A model generated the notes under the pieces. It had not been told where the DNA came from, ran no database searches, and saw only the letters and a program-made list of their open reading frames with translations. Source: Deltaproteobacteria bacterium (GTDB lineage: Bacteria > Desulfobacterota > Desulfobacteria > Desulfobacterales > JAHEIW01). From it: a stretch of DNA of 64,000 nt. This document shows positions 13,149 to 22,974 of this stretch, in pieces; the stretch's first letter is position 1; each line of letters starts with the position of its first letter. The stretch is taken from NCBI GenBank assembly GCA_024639185.1, contig JAHEIW010000003.1, positions 44,247-108,246 on the forward strand, written 5' to 3'. Position numbers and translations under genes: made by a program.

Positions 13149-13493
13149 TTGAGTCAATTAAATGACTTTTTGCCAATAAATCTATTGTTTAAAAGCCCTT
13201 TAGATCTTTGCCTGAAGATTCCCCCCCTGCCGGCGGCTCTCAATCGCCTGATAAGCGAAATCAATCGATCCGAACCCGACATCGATCGGCTGGTGCAGTA
13301 CATATCCGCTGATCCTGAAATTACCGCCAGGGTGATCAAAACGGTCAACTCCTCCTTGTATTCACCGCGTGTTCCGGTTGCCGATGTGAAACGGGCCGTT
13401 ACCATGCTGGAGGCGATTCTATTTAACCGCATTATCGGCGGGCTTCCCTATCCCCTGTGGCGGGCGTTTTTCTTTTCTGCAAGCGATCGATGA
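13149..13493 (+). pseudogene. Truncated HDOD-domain protein fragment
   Basis: KIPPLPAALNRLISEINRSEPDIDRLVQYISADPEITARVIKTVNSSLYSPRVPVADVKRAVTMLE is HDOD-like and then stops matching; remainder is antisense to the phosphatase 3' end. Confidence 0.6.
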
Positions 13494-14577
13494 GAATTTG
13501 ACCCACGCGAGCATTATCCAATATTCCGCTGAAATCGGCACTCGATGGTCCATAGGCAAAGATGGGGACCATTGATGCCGTGTGCCCGCCGGTTGTGAAT
13601 GCGGTTGCGGAAACCTGCCGGTCTTGAATCGAACCGTCGTGCAGTGCGAGCCCACCGGCCTCGTGATCAGCGGTTACCACCATCAAGGTGCGACCTTCTG
13701 ATTGGGCAAAATCCAGTGCTGCGCCAATCGCAGTATCAAAATCGAGCATTTCTGAAATAATGTTAGGCGCATCCTTATGGTGGGCGGCCCAGTCAATCTG
13801 AGAGCCTTCGACCATCAGGACGAATCCATTGGTATTTTTTGATAGAATTTGAATGGCCAAACGGGTTAACCGGGCCAGCGTATAATCACGGTTCGCTGCT
13901 GCGGGCAGACCTCCGGGTGCCAGCAGGGCCGCCAATTTTTGGCCGTCGCTGTTCGCTGATAAGTTATCAGCGCTCAGCACCAGCGGCATGCGGGATTCGA
14001 GGGCTGCCAGTAAATTCTTATCATCTTTTCGCCGGCTGCCTTGCCTGGAAGCCGGCACAAAATACCCCCGGCCCCCGCCGATTAAAACATCGATGCCGCT
14101 GTTGACAATCTGTTCGGCGATCTCGGCCTGCTTGCGACGGTTATCCACGTGGGTCATAAAAGCTGCCGGCGTGGCATGGGTAACCGATGAGGTCACCACC
14201 ACACCGGTGGACTTACCCACATCCCGGGCGTGTTCAAAAAGGGTTTTTAAGGGAGTGCTGTCCGGCAAAACCGAAACGGCCCGGTTGTTGGTTTTTTTTC
14301 CGGTTGCTAGCGCAGTTGATGCCGCCGCTGATTCGGTCACCAGCCGGTTGGCCGAATGGGTGGTCACCAGACCGCTGACAGGAAATTTTTCCAGGTTTAA
14401 GGTGCCCGCTGCGATCTTGCCGGCGGTAATGTGGGCCACACCCATGCCGTCGCCGATGCATAAGATAATGTTATGCGGATAATGGTTGCCAGCGTCACAA
14501 CCCAGCAGAAGAAACGCACAAAGAAGGCACATACGATAAAGGCGGAAGGATTTTATTAAATCCAGAAGAGAGCTCAT
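13432..14577 (-). CDS. Alkaline phosphatase family lipoprotein
   Basis: NIILCIGDGMGVAHITAGK, VTESAAASTALATGKKTNN, VEGSQIDWAAHHKD, VVTADHEAGGLAL, TTGGHTASMVPIFAYGP. Confidence 0.93.
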   Translation of the reverse strand: MSSLLDLIKSFRLYRMCLLCAFLLLGCDAGNHYPHNIILCIGDGMGVAHITAGKIAAGTLNLEKFPVSGLVTTHSANRLVTESAAASTALATGKKTNNRAVSVLPDSTPLKTLFEHARDVGKSTGVVVTSSVTHATPAAFMTHVDNRRKQAEIAEQIVNSGIDVLIGGGRGYFVPASRQGSRRKDDKNLLAALESRMPLVLSADNLSANSDGQKLAALLAPGGLPAAANRDYTLARLTRLAIQILSKNTNGFVLMVEGSQIDWAAHHKDAPNIISEMLDFDTAIGAALDFAQSEGRTLMVVTADHEAGGLALHDGSIQDRQVSATAFTTGGHTASMVPIFAYGPSSADFSGILDNARVGQILIDRLQKRKTPATGDREARR

Positions 14578-14590
14578 TTTGATAACGGAG

Positions 14591-15082
14591 TCAAGGGGTT
14601 GAATCCTTTGAAGTTGCCATCGCCAGAACCCGCTCGACGATTGAACGGGCGATCTGATCAGATTTATCCAGGACCGAGGCCGAGGTCATGGCATCCACAC
14701 CGGGTGTATCAGGCTTCCAACTATCCTGGATGCCGGTGGTCAATACAATTATTTTATTTTTCTGGGGCTCACGATCGATAAAACTTTCTACCCGGGGGTC
14801 CGGCCGCCCGGCCATGCACCGGTTAATGATCACAATGGCAGAAAATTCAGCAGTGGATTGACTTTTGAGACCGTTGACATCAATGATCTTTAAATAAATG
14901 GCGTTTTGATTCAGACGATCATAGATTTCAGACACCACAGCCTGTTTAAACTTGCTATTCTGGGTGGCCACCAGAACTTTCTTGTCAGAAGCAGCCGGCA
15001 GGCCACTTTCAATCGTTTCTACCGGCTGTGATGCACACCCCCAAACCACCAGACTCATCCCTATCAACAATTGTCGGATCAT
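14591..15082 (-). CDS. Predicted lipoprotein, function unknown
   Basis: MIRQLLIGMSLVVWGCASQ lipobox. Confidence 0.6.
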   Translation of the reverse strand: MIRQLLIGMSLVVWGCASQPVETIESGLPAASDKKVLVATQNSKFKQAVVSEIYDRLNQNAIYLKIIDVNGLKSQSTAEFSAIVIINRCMAGRPDPRVESFIDREPQKNKIIVLTTGIQDSWKPDTPGVDAMTSASVLDKSDQIARSIVERVLAMATSKDSTP

Positions 15083-15214
15083 GATTCTGAATTCCATCTT
15101 GATTTGTTTGCGCGATTGGCTGTTTTAAGAAAACATAAGCATTGTCCAAAGAAAGCAAGCCGATCAAGGCTGATTTTCATAACTTTGTAGCCTTGTCTTT
15201 AAGGTTTTGGCGGT

Positions 15215-15580
15215 TTAGCGGGGCAACTGGATGGTAACGGTTTTGCCGCCGAAGCCGTGGACCGAGTCGTGGGCCTGAATGGTTACGGCGGAGATGCCTG
15301 TGGGGATCGTCACACCACCCAGACTGCGCGTAAACGGTTGCTCGTTTTCATGCGGATGATGAAGCGTGCGTGTAGCCAGTACGGTAACGTCGGAGGCCAC
15401 CACGTCCCATTTATTGGCATAGTGGTCCCACCCCTTGTCCTCGTGGCGCACGGTCACGAAAAACTGGAATGTATCGGGGCCGGTCGCTTTGACATCGACT
15501 TTCAACACATCAGCTTCATCCGTAAAACCGGAGCTCATCAGCATCACTGTGCACAAAACCATTGTGACTAAGACCTTCAT
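15215..15580 (-). CDS. Secreted hypothetical protein
   Basis: MKVLVTMVLCTVMLMSSGF signal; GGGACTTACC upstream; longer ORF to 15853 overlaps the neighbouring gene and is unlikely. Confidence 0.6.
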   Translation of the reverse strand: MKVLVTMVLCTVMLMSSGFTDEADVLKVDVKATGPDTFQFFVTVRHEDKGWDHYANKWDVVASDVTVLATRTLHHPHENEQPFTRSLGGVTIPTGISAVTIQAHDSVHGFGGKTVTIQLPR

Positions 15581-15596
15581 GGTAAGTCCCTTCCGT

Positions 15597-15965
15597 TCAG
15601 GAAAGCAGGGTGTCATCAACATGGCTCGCAAATTCTTCGGATCGAACTTCGGTCGCGCCGGTGGCGATATAGGCATGAGATGCCACCCGGCAACCCAGGA
15701 GGGTGGCATGGGGGCTAATAAAGGCATGCTCGCCGATTCGAACCGGATGATCGACACCTTCAACTCTGGTTGCACGGACAACCGCATTTTCACAAATGAT
15801 GCAGCACGCCCCGATCTCAACGCCCGATGCTTCTGAATCGATGACGGTGCCAAACATCACGCGCGCCTGTGCGCCCACTGTAACATTGCCACAAATAACG
15901 GCTGTGGGCGCAACATAGACCGACGTATCTATCCTGGGCTCAATCCCCCGATGCTTGATCATCAT
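15597..15965 (-). pseudogene. Left-handed beta-helix (gamma-carbonic anhydrase/acyltransferase-like) protein, C-terminally truncated
   Basis: Hexapeptide-repeat sequence APTAVICGNVTVGAQARVMFGTVIDSEASGVEIG...; match ends after AYIATGAT where family members continue. Confidence 0.5.
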
Positions 15966-16052
15966 AGCTTTCTCATCCTCCGATCATAATGATTTTTTTT
16001 ACCTACCAGAGAGCCGCTTATCGTTTCATAAATAATCCCTTGAAGCTGGGCC

Positions 16053-16231
16053 GGTCATGTAAATTTCTTTCAGGCGCTATGATTTGCAAGTTGCCTGTGG
16101 CCTGATAGTTGGGATGATATCAACACTGTCGCTGAACCCAGGGCTCAAGGATTAATCATCCCGAATATCAGGCCAATGGGAGCCATGCGGGTAGCACACC
16201 AGCATAGCGCCTTTCAGAAAATAACATGACC
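16053..16231. repeat. 179-bp palindromic MITE-like element, copy 1
   Basis: GGTCATGT...TTTCAGGCGCTAT...TGGCCTGATAGTTGGGATGAT / ATCATCCCGAATATCAGGCCA...ATAGCGCCTTTCAGAAAATAACATGACC; related copy at 60611-60790. Confidence 0.9.
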
Positions 16232-16341
16232 TCACCCGACGTTGAGCCCGTTATAAAAAGAAAAGAACGGATTTTTGTAACCGGCAAACGGGCCAATCCC
16301 GTTTCACGGGGGCCTTCGGCCGGCATCGGGCTAAACTGGTT

Positions 16342-17085
16342 TTAAATACCCCATCCGCCTGATATTGGAATAGCAGCCGCAGTAATATAAGAAGCCTCGT
16401 CCGAGGCCAGAAAGGCAACCACACTGGCAATTTCTTCGGCCTCGCCCATGCGGCCTAAAGGGGTCTGATCGACAATGGGCTGTTTGTACTTGTCGGCCAT
16501 GAATTTTTCGATGGTGGGTGTGCGGGTTAGACCCGGCAGGACTGCATTGACGGTGACACCCTGCGGGCCGGCTTCTTTGGCCACCGATTTGGTCAGTCCG
16601 ATCACCCCGGCCTTGGCCGTGGAATAGGCCACTTCGGCTTTGGCTCCGGTCAGGGCGTAAATCGAGGAGACATTGATCACGCGGCCCCAACCGGCGATGC
16701 GCATATCCGGCAGCAGCAGCTGAATCAGTACAAACGGGACAACCAGATGGATAGCGAGAACATCTAAAAAGTCGTCACTGCTAATTTTGGCCGTGGTTCC
16801 GGGTCGGTCATAACCGGCATTGTTTACCAGAATATCGATGCGCCCTTCCTGCTTTGCTTCCTGAACGGCTGCTTTTAGCACTTGGATGTCCGTCAGATCC
16901 AGCGACCGGGTGAAGACCTGCCTGCCCATGGCCTTGATATTTTTAGCTGTGGCTGAAAGGGTCTTGGGATTTTTGTCCAACAAGACCACATCCGCGCCCT
17001 TTGAGGCCAGGACCTCCGCACAGGCCCGACCGATCCCCTGTCCCGCCCCGGTTATCAATGCCTTATGACCGCTACGATTCGCCAC
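16342..17085 (-). CDS. SDR-family oxidoreductase (FabG-like)
   Basis: ALITGAGQGIGRACAEVLA, NNAGY, YSTAKAGVIGLTKSVAKE; GTG start at 17085 preceded by AAGGAGAC. Confidence 0.88.
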   Translation of the reverse strand: MANRSGHKALITGAGQGIGRACAEVLASKGADVVLLDKNPKTLSATAKNIKAMGRQVFTRSLDLTDIQVLKAAVQEAKQEGRIDILVNNAGYDRPGTTAKISSDDFLDVLAIHLVVPFVLIQLLLPDMRIAGWGRVINVSSIYALTGAKAEVAYSTAKAGVIGLTKSVAKEAGPQGVTVNAVLPGLTRTPTIEKFMADKYKQPIVDQTPLGRMGEAEEIASVVAFLASDEASYITAAAIPISGGWGI

Positions 17086-17096
17086 GCCTGTCTCCT

Positions 17097-17726
17097 TCAG
17101 TACGTCAAAAGGGGTGTTTTTGATAAATATTGTTTTGAATGTAATTCGGTTAATATGAAATGGGCCACATCCGCGCGTGATATTTTTCCGGCTTTGATGC
17201 CTTCCAGATCGGTCAGTGCCCGATAGGTTCCGGTTAGCGGACCATTGGTCAGAAATCCCGGGCGCACAATAACCCATTCCAGCTTCGATTTCCGCACCAG
17301 TTTTTCCTGGCGGTCTTTGTCTGCATAAATGGTTTTCAGCAAAAGCGGATTAAAGATTTTATCATAGAAAAATCCGCCATGATGTTTGCTATCGCCGGCA
17401 CCGATTCCGGTAACACAGATTAAAAGGCCTGATGCACTGCCGGTCATGGCATCGATAACGTTTTCGGTGCCCGCTGAAAATACGCTGACCGGTTTGCGGG
17501 TCGGATTGATTCCAATGGTGATGCATACGGCCTGCTGATCTGCAACAGCATTTCTGACAGCCTCTTTGTCGCGGATATCACCCTTGACCAAATCCAGCCG
17601 TTCGTCAAGAACCGGCAGCCGCCCGGGATCGCGCACCAATGCCCTTATTGAATGGCCGTCATCAAGGGCCTGTTCAACCAAGCTTCGGCCGATTCCGCGG
17701 GTTGCGCCAATGACCAATAGTTTCAT
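17097..17726 (-). CDS. Atypical SDR / NAD(P)-binding protein (YwnB/NmrA-like)
   Basis: MKLLVIGATRGIGRSLVEQALDDGHSIRALVRDPGRL, VRPGFLTNGPLTG. Confidence 0.82.
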   Translation of the reverse strand: MKLLVIGATRGIGRSLVEQALDDGHSIRALVRDPGRLPVLDERLDLVKGDIRDKEAVRNAVADQQAVCITIGINPTRKPVSVFSAGTENVIDAMTGSASGLLICVTGIGAGDSKHHGGFFYDKIFNPLLLKTIYADKDRQEKLVRKSKLEWVIVRPGFLTNGPLTGTYRALTDLEGIKAGKISRADVAHFILTELHSKQYLSKTPLLTY

Positions 17727-17744
17727 CTGCAGCTTTTCCCGGGC

Positions 17745-18581
17745 TTAGTTGGATTGAGGGGCGCCTTGCTCCAGACGCACCCATTTTATGGTTGCCCGTC
17801 GAATCAGGTCCTGCCAGAGTGCCTTGGGGTCGAGACTAAAAATGCTATCCGCGTCCGCCTGTAAGACATGCCAGTCGCCCCGGGTGCGCTCAAAATCGAG
17901 CTGATTGGGCGCCCAGCCGGCATAGCCTGCATACAGGCGAAACGGCTGTTCGGCACTTCCCTTTTTGATGAGGCCCTCCAGCACCTCCCAGCTTGCACTC
18001 ATATAGACATTATCAATGACGGGCTTAGCTGCCGCCGGGGTCTGATTTGATCGAATGAGCATCAGCATCTGATTGCCGGCCACCGGGCCGCCGACGTAGA
18101 CCATATCCTTGCGCTGCTTGAGCGCTTTTACGTCAGGAAACACCGTTGACAGCTTAACGTTTGATGGCCGATTGATCACCAGCCCCATGGCCCCGTCCGG
18201 CCCGTACTCAATCAACAGCACCACCGTCTCACTAAAATTAGGATCGCTTAGCCGACGGCTGGCCACCAAAAATTTCCCCTTAGCCAATTTTTCCCGAGGA
18301 CCCGGTGTGCCGGGGCCTTCTTTGGGAATGGCTGCTTCGAATAACCGTTCGGGCGGCTTTTGACTGCGTGCCCCCGCACGAACGTTGGGGCCCAAAAATG
18401 GCCAGCCGTTCAATACCAGCAACAATGTCAGCCAGAGGTAAAATGAGCGCCGATGCGGACGCCTGTATGAGAGGGTGCCAGCTGTCAGGGTCACCACCTT
18501 TGTGTGCCAACTAAAGTTTGAGATAACGATTCGCACTTCAGGGTTCGATGGGCGGCAGGCTGTGAAAAGAAAACCCCGCAT
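17745..18581 (-). CDS. YqgE/AlgH family protein with N-terminal hydrophobic extension
   Basis: GKFLVASRRLSDPNFSETVVLLIEYGPDGAMGLVINRPSNVKLSTVFPD. Confidence 0.85.
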   Translation of the reverse strand: MRGFLFTACRPSNPEVRIVISNFSWHTKVVTLTAGTLSYRRPHRRSFYLWLTLLLVLNGWPFLGPNVRAGARSQKPPERLFEAAIPKEGPGTPGPREKLAKGKFLVASRRLSDPNFSETVVLLIEYGPDGAMGLVINRPSNVKLSTVFPDVKALKQRKDMVYVGGPVAGNQMLMLIRSNQTPAAAKPVIDNVYMSASWEVLEGLIKKGSAEQPFRLYAGYAGWAPNQLDFERTRGDWHVLQADADSIFSLDPKALWQDLIRRATIKWVRLEQGAPQSN

Positions 18582-18606
18582 TCATCATGTGATACGGGGT
18601 GTTTTC
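18571..18606 (-). terminator. Rho-independent terminator-like hairpin
   Basis: AAAACCCCGCAT-loop-ATACGGGGTGTTTT, downstream of the minus-strand gene at 18798-19328. Confidence 0.6.
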
Positions 18607-18797
18607 AACAGGCCATCTTCGATCCTTCCGGGCGAATGCGTTCAGATCTTTTTATGCGGAATCACCTATCGTTTGGAGCTCGGTGAATCTTTTTGATATT
18701 TACCCACAAATCATTTGCGGAGTCAAGAATACAACCCCTAAATAAATTTACGCGTGCGCGCCAATCCGTCACATCTCAGCCGGCCGATCAACGGGTT

Positions 18798-19328
18798 TTA
18801 TGTGCTAAAACCGATACCATTAAAGGCCTCCAGGCGGGCTTTGCGAACTCGCCAACGGCCTTCTGTTTTGAGCATTTCAAAATTAAGCTGGTACAAATCG
18901 GCGTTGTCGCCCACCTTTTCGATCCAGCCCCTGGGGTCGCCATAGAGGTCTCTTAGTTCGGGCATAACCCGCTCCTTCTTAACGATCAAAAAATATATTC
19001 CACACAACGCCCGATCATCTTCGGCCGAAAGCGTCACCGAAGGTTTGGGATACAAAATTTTTATTTGGCCATAGTGCTTCAAAGCCGACCGGATGATGCG
19101 CTTGATTACCGGACGATTGTATCCGCCCGGTTGACCTACGATGTCATCGGTGGCCAGCTCCATCAATCCATTGATATCATGGGCTTCGGCCAGCACGGCC
19201 CCTTTTTGAACCAGCGCCCGTATGGCTGCGGCATCATCTTGCTGCGAGCAGGCGGACGTCACCAAAAAGAAAACCCATGCGAGCATGGACAATCGCAGCG
19301 ATTTCCGGCGGCGGGTAACCCCTCTCAT
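18798..19328 (-). CDS. Predicted lipoprotein, NTF2-like by pattern only
   Basis: Lipobox VTSAC; AIRALVQKGAVLAEAHDINGLMELATDDI. Confidence 0.6.
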   Translation of the reverse strand: MRGVTRRRKSLRLSMLAWVFFLVTSACSQQDDAAAIRALVQKGAVLAEAHDINGLMELATDDIVGQPGGYNRPVIKRIIRSALKHYGQIKILYPKPSVTLSAEDDRALCGIYFLIVKKERVMPELRDLYGDPRGWIEKVGDNADLYQLNFEMLKTEGRWRVRKARLEAFNGIGFST

Positions 19329-19626
19329 GATAAAGCCCCGGTATTGTCATGTGTTATATTGACCGCTATTGTAAATGCGGCTGCGGAACTTGTGATGAAT
19401 GATGGTGGATGATGGGTTGATTTTTTCAATCCAGGTTTGTAAGACGGCATTCATTTATCAGCCCCTTTGGTTTATCACACGTAACGGACATTCAGACAAA
19501 TCGATACCAGAAGCGAACACTTTTTACAACTTGGCAAAACATTTTTCCTTTTCCGTTTGGCTTGATGTGATAGTGGGTTTGAATAGTGCTTTTGGAGTTG
19601 TTTGTCCGCTGGTTTTTATGATGGTT

Positions 19627-20703
19627 TTAAAAAGGCAGCAACTCCAATTGGGAAAACACCATATAGGCAAACAGACAAATATAGCCCCATACCAGATATG
19701 CAACAAATGAACAGGTACTCTTGCCGGGCAGATGGTTAATGTTAAACGTATGCTTCTTTTCCTTCAGATAATCGGAGTATAATTTACAGCAGGAGATAAC
19801 ATAAATGGGTTTGAGAAACAGTTTAATCACACCGGTGGCAACTAAAATCGGTATGCCTGCGACCAAACAAAAGTTAAAAAATTCATGCTCAGGGTTTAAT
19901 AATTGCACGCAAAAGCCATAAAATTCATGCTCAGCATCTATTTGTGTTAGGAGCTTGACCAAACAATAGAAAGAACCGGTATAGGCCAGAATACCAACGA
20001 TCCAGCAAAGGACTGAATATCCCCCCCTTAATTTGATGACATCCCAGAGTTTACTTCTCACAAAAAGGACCGATGTTTTACCCGCATCGATCAATCCCCG
20101 GCCGGAGAGCAGGGCCGGCAGAACGCCGGCGGTGCCAACTTTCCAGGCATAATACATGGCCTCACCCGCGGTATGATCAACGATATTGATGTGATCATTT
20201 TTTTTGGGCAGCCGCCGCAGGATTGCCGTTACCGTCCACCAGCTGTCGGCCGTCTGAAACATCCACAAATTGCTGGCATTGGACAAGGCCATCGAAAAGC
20301 ATCCGGCAATGGTAGACGGATGCCCCTGTTGCCTCAGGAAATGTGCAGCGCCCATACAGCCGGTTAGGATGCCGATCGGATAACTGGCAAGCGCAACGCA
20401 AAAAAGGCTCCAAACGCCGATCAGCAGATTGGGTAAAATTTGGACAATCTCGGTTTCTGATTCCCAGATCTCCATGGGAATCCAGGCAATGCATTCAACC
20501 CACAGGCGATACACCATGCCAAGGACGGCCCATTGCAATAGGGCAAAGAGAATAATCTCTTTTTCTTTAAAGATTAATCCCATCGCGTAAACAATACGGC
20601 CGGAAAAATCGAGCAGGTTTTTACCTTTCCAGATTTGCTTTTTGACGCCCCGTTGGTGCAGATAATGCTTTGTGGCGATTCCAATGAAATCCAAACGGAA
20701 CAT
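19627..20703 (-). CDS. Multi-pass membrane protein, function unknown
   Basis: Several hydrophobic segments; internal duplication AEHEFYGFC / PEHEFFNFC. Confidence 0.6.
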   Translation of the reverse strand: MFRLDFIGIATKHYLHQRGVKKQIWKGKNLLDFSGRIVYAMGLIFKEKEIILFALLQWAVLGMVYRLWVECIAWIPMEIWESETEIVQILPNLLIGVWSLFCVALASYPIGILTGCMGAAHFLRQQGHPSTIAGCFSMALSNASNLWMFQTADSWWTVTAILRRLPKKNDHINIVDHTAGEAMYYAWKVGTAGVLPALLSGRGLIDAGKTSVLFVRSKLWDVIKLRGGYSVLCWIVGILAYTGSFYCLVKLLTQIDAEHEFYGFCVQLLNPEHEFFNFCLVAGIPILVATGVIKLFLKPIYVISCCKLYSDYLKEKKHTFNINHLPGKSTCSFVAYLVWGYICLFAYMVFSQLELLPF

Positions 20704-20723
20704 AATGTGTCATCCCTCACCAG

Positions 20724-22022
20724 CTATCGGCTCGGATATTTTTTTTGCGGAATAAGCCGCAGGCACATGGGATAGCGATAAAATTCACCCTGATTGGCTT
20801 TGACGCCGGCAACGATGACCATAATGAGGCCGAACAGCATCAGACCGAAGATCAGAAAAATACCGATAACAATCAGGATTAAAATGGCTGATATCATCAT
20901 ATAGATAAAAAGCGAGATCTGGAAATTAAGTGCTTCCTTGGCCTGATCGGCAACGAATTCGGATTCATTTTTCTTTAATTGCCAGACGACAAAAGGGCCG
21001 ATAAAATTGCCCAGCGGCACGATCATTGAACTAAACGTGCTGATATGGGCCCACATCCCCCAGTTATTTTCCTGATCCTCACTGAGCGTCGCGTTCTCCG
21101 GTGTGCTGTTGTGGTTTTGACGTTTGACCAGAACCACCAGCCCCATAATCGAGCCAGCGAGAAAGCCGAAAAAAATCAGCACTCCTCCCCAGATGCTGCC
21201 CTTGATCATCTCCCATAGTTCAAAGCGGCGCACCAGAAGATGGTCGCTGCCTGGAATTTCGCCGTCAACCGTAACGCCATAGGAGCCCAGGGTGTCCAGC
21301 TTGACCTGAGCGATGGCCTGCAGCACCGTGCTGCCATTTTCTTCGGTATAGGGGATTTCAGGCGGCTGCAGGGCCAGTTCTTTTCCAGTGGCCAGATCCA
21401 TCAGATAGATGTCAAAATCCCGGCCCAGGCGATTATTGGCCATATTAAATACGCTGTATGCTGCGGTTTGATAAAAAAAGACATAGGTTCCGGGATTATC
21501 GATCTGAATATCGGTTTCGCCCGGCACATTCAAGCGGGTTTCGGTGCTTAAATAGGCATGCAGGGTGTTATACAGCGTCATCCCGCCGGCAATCATCGGA
21601 ATCAGAAAAACCAATACCGCAACGGCATACCAGATTCTGCCGGGGCCGGTTGCCGTCGGCACCGGTTGGGCAACGGCGGCCGGTGATGCTTGAACCGCCG
21701 TTTTCCTCTGAGTCGACGGAACGGGAGCGGCCACATCCATCTGGGCTGTTTGCGCGGGCAGCGGCGGCGGTGGGGTCGCGCCACTATTTTCTATCGGGCT
21801 GATGATGCAATCCGCACCAGCATCTTTGAGAGCACCATTGATTTTCAGGGCGGTTTGATGATCGACATTTTTCTTGATCACAAATCGCTTGCCCGAAAAC
21901 AATCTATAAATCGTTTCTTCATCAGCTTTTAAAAGCGTTGCCAGATTGGATTTGACTTCATCGAGGTCCCATCCCGGAATAATGCGCCCCGAAAAATCAA
22001 CATTGTACAGCATTCCAGACAT
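20724..22022 (-). CDS. Membrane protein with DUF4870-like C-terminus and small N-terminal alpha/beta domain
   Basis: C-term NWGMWAHISTFSSMIVPLGNFIGPFVVWQLKKNESEFVADQAKEALNFQI. Confidence 0.78.
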   Translation of the reverse strand: MSGMLYNVDFSGRIIPGWDLDEVKSNLATLLKADEETIYRLFSGKRFVIKKNVDHQTALKINGALKDAGADCIISPIENSGATPPPPLPAQTAQMDVAAPVPSTQRKTAVQASPAAVAQPVPTATGPGRIWYAVAVLVFLIPMIAGGMTLYNTLHAYLSTETRLNVPGETDIQIDNPGTYVFFYQTAAYSVFNMANNRLGRDFDIYLMDLATGKELALQPPEIPYTEENGSTVLQAIAQVKLDTLGSYGVTVDGEIPGSDHLLVRRFELWEMIKGSIWGGVLIFFGFLAGSIMGLVVLVKRQNHNSTPENATLSEDQENNWGMWAHISTFSSMIVPLGNFIGPFVVWQLKKNESEFVADQAKEALNFQISLFIYMMISAILILIVIGIFLIFGLMLFGLIMVIVAGVKANQGEFYRYPMCLRLIPQKKYPSR

Positions 22023-22252
22023 AATCGTTTCCTCGTACGTTTTTTAGGGGGTATTCCGCAGCAATGACGCTGTCAGCCCCTAGTCTATCTTCGGCTAAAT
22101 AAAGGAAATGGTTTAGATTTTTTTAGATTTTTGACCTGCTGATGGTGATTTGATATGATGGCATCGATTTTTGGATTGATGCGGCTTAAAGGAGGCCATT
22201 GGTTGTCTGTACGATTGCTGAGAGATAAGCGTTGTTTTGTGTGTGGTGAGGA

Positions 22253-22828
22253 TTACGTCTGAATCAGGCTCAAAAAGTATTGATGGAAACGGGTATCAGT
22301 GGTCAGTTCAGGATGAAATGCGGTTGCCAGAAGTCTATCTTCAATTGCGGCCACCGGAGTGCCGTCTGCCAGATGGGCTAGCATGAGGACCCGTCCTTTG
22401 GTTTGAACCAGCTTGGGCGAACGAATAAATATTCCCGGAAATGGAATTGAATCTCCGTTTTTTAAGACATTTACGTATACATCTTCTTTAAAACTGTCTT
22501 TTTGCCGGCCAAAAGCATTGCGTTCAACCACAATATCCATAACACCCATAAGGGGCTGATCCATTCCAATTGCCTTGGCCATGAAAATCATGCCGGCGCA
22601 GGTGCCCCAGACCGGTCTTTCCCTGGCAAATTGGCGCAAAGGGTTCATCAGCTGATACATGACGGCCAATTTGCCGATGGTGGTACTTTCACCTCCGGGT
22701 ATGATGAGCCCATCGATGTCATTTAATTCTTCAGGCAAACGCACCTCGACCGCTTCCACATCAAGCTGCCGCAGCATATGGATGTGTTCACTAAATGCGC
22801 CCTGTAATGCTAACACACCGATTTTCAT
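22253..22828 (-). CDS. pdxT: Pyridoxal 5'-phosphate synthase glutaminase subunit
   Basis: MKIGVLALQGAFSEHIHMLRQL, LIIPGGESTTIGKL, GTCAGMI, ATAFHPELT. Confidence 0.96.
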   Translation of the reverse strand: MKIGVLALQGAFSEHIHMLRQLDVEAVEVRLPEELNDIDGLIIPGGESTTIGKLAVMYQLMNPLRQFARERPVWGTCAGMIFMAKAIGMDQPLMGVMDIVVERNAFGRQKDSFKEDVYVNVLKNGDSIPFPGIFIRSPKLVQTKGRVLMLAHLADGTPVAAIEDRLLATAFHPELTTDTRFHQYFLSLIQT

Positions 22829-22840
22829 TATTATTATTTC

Positions 22841-22943
22841 ACCACAGAGTTCACAGAGCACATAGAGATAGTATTTAAAAGATGTATCGAAAAAGCCACG
22901 ACCAATGCTTTTTATACGCTGTGATCTCTGTGTGCTCAGTGGT
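22841..22943. repeat. Inverted repeat in the pdxS-pdxT spacer
   Basis: ACCACAGAGTTCACAGAGCACATAGAGATA versus TGTGATCTCTGTGTGCTCAGTGGT. Confidence 0.75.
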
Positions 22944-22974
22944 AAAAAAACATCATTCAATTCAGCAAGGTTTC

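Noticed and set aside
15581-15853. N-terminal extension of the ORF 15215..15853
   Set aside because: Overlaps the beta-helix gene in another frame; the MKVLVTMVLC start with signal peptide is much more plausible
16331-16690. 119-aa minus ORF overlapping the SDR gene in another frame
   Set aside because: Low-complexity H/R/G/C-rich shadow frame of the FabG-like gene
19399-19710. Plus-strand ORF of 103 aa
   Set aside because: Overlaps the end of the membrane-protein gene on the other strand; no RBS or family signal
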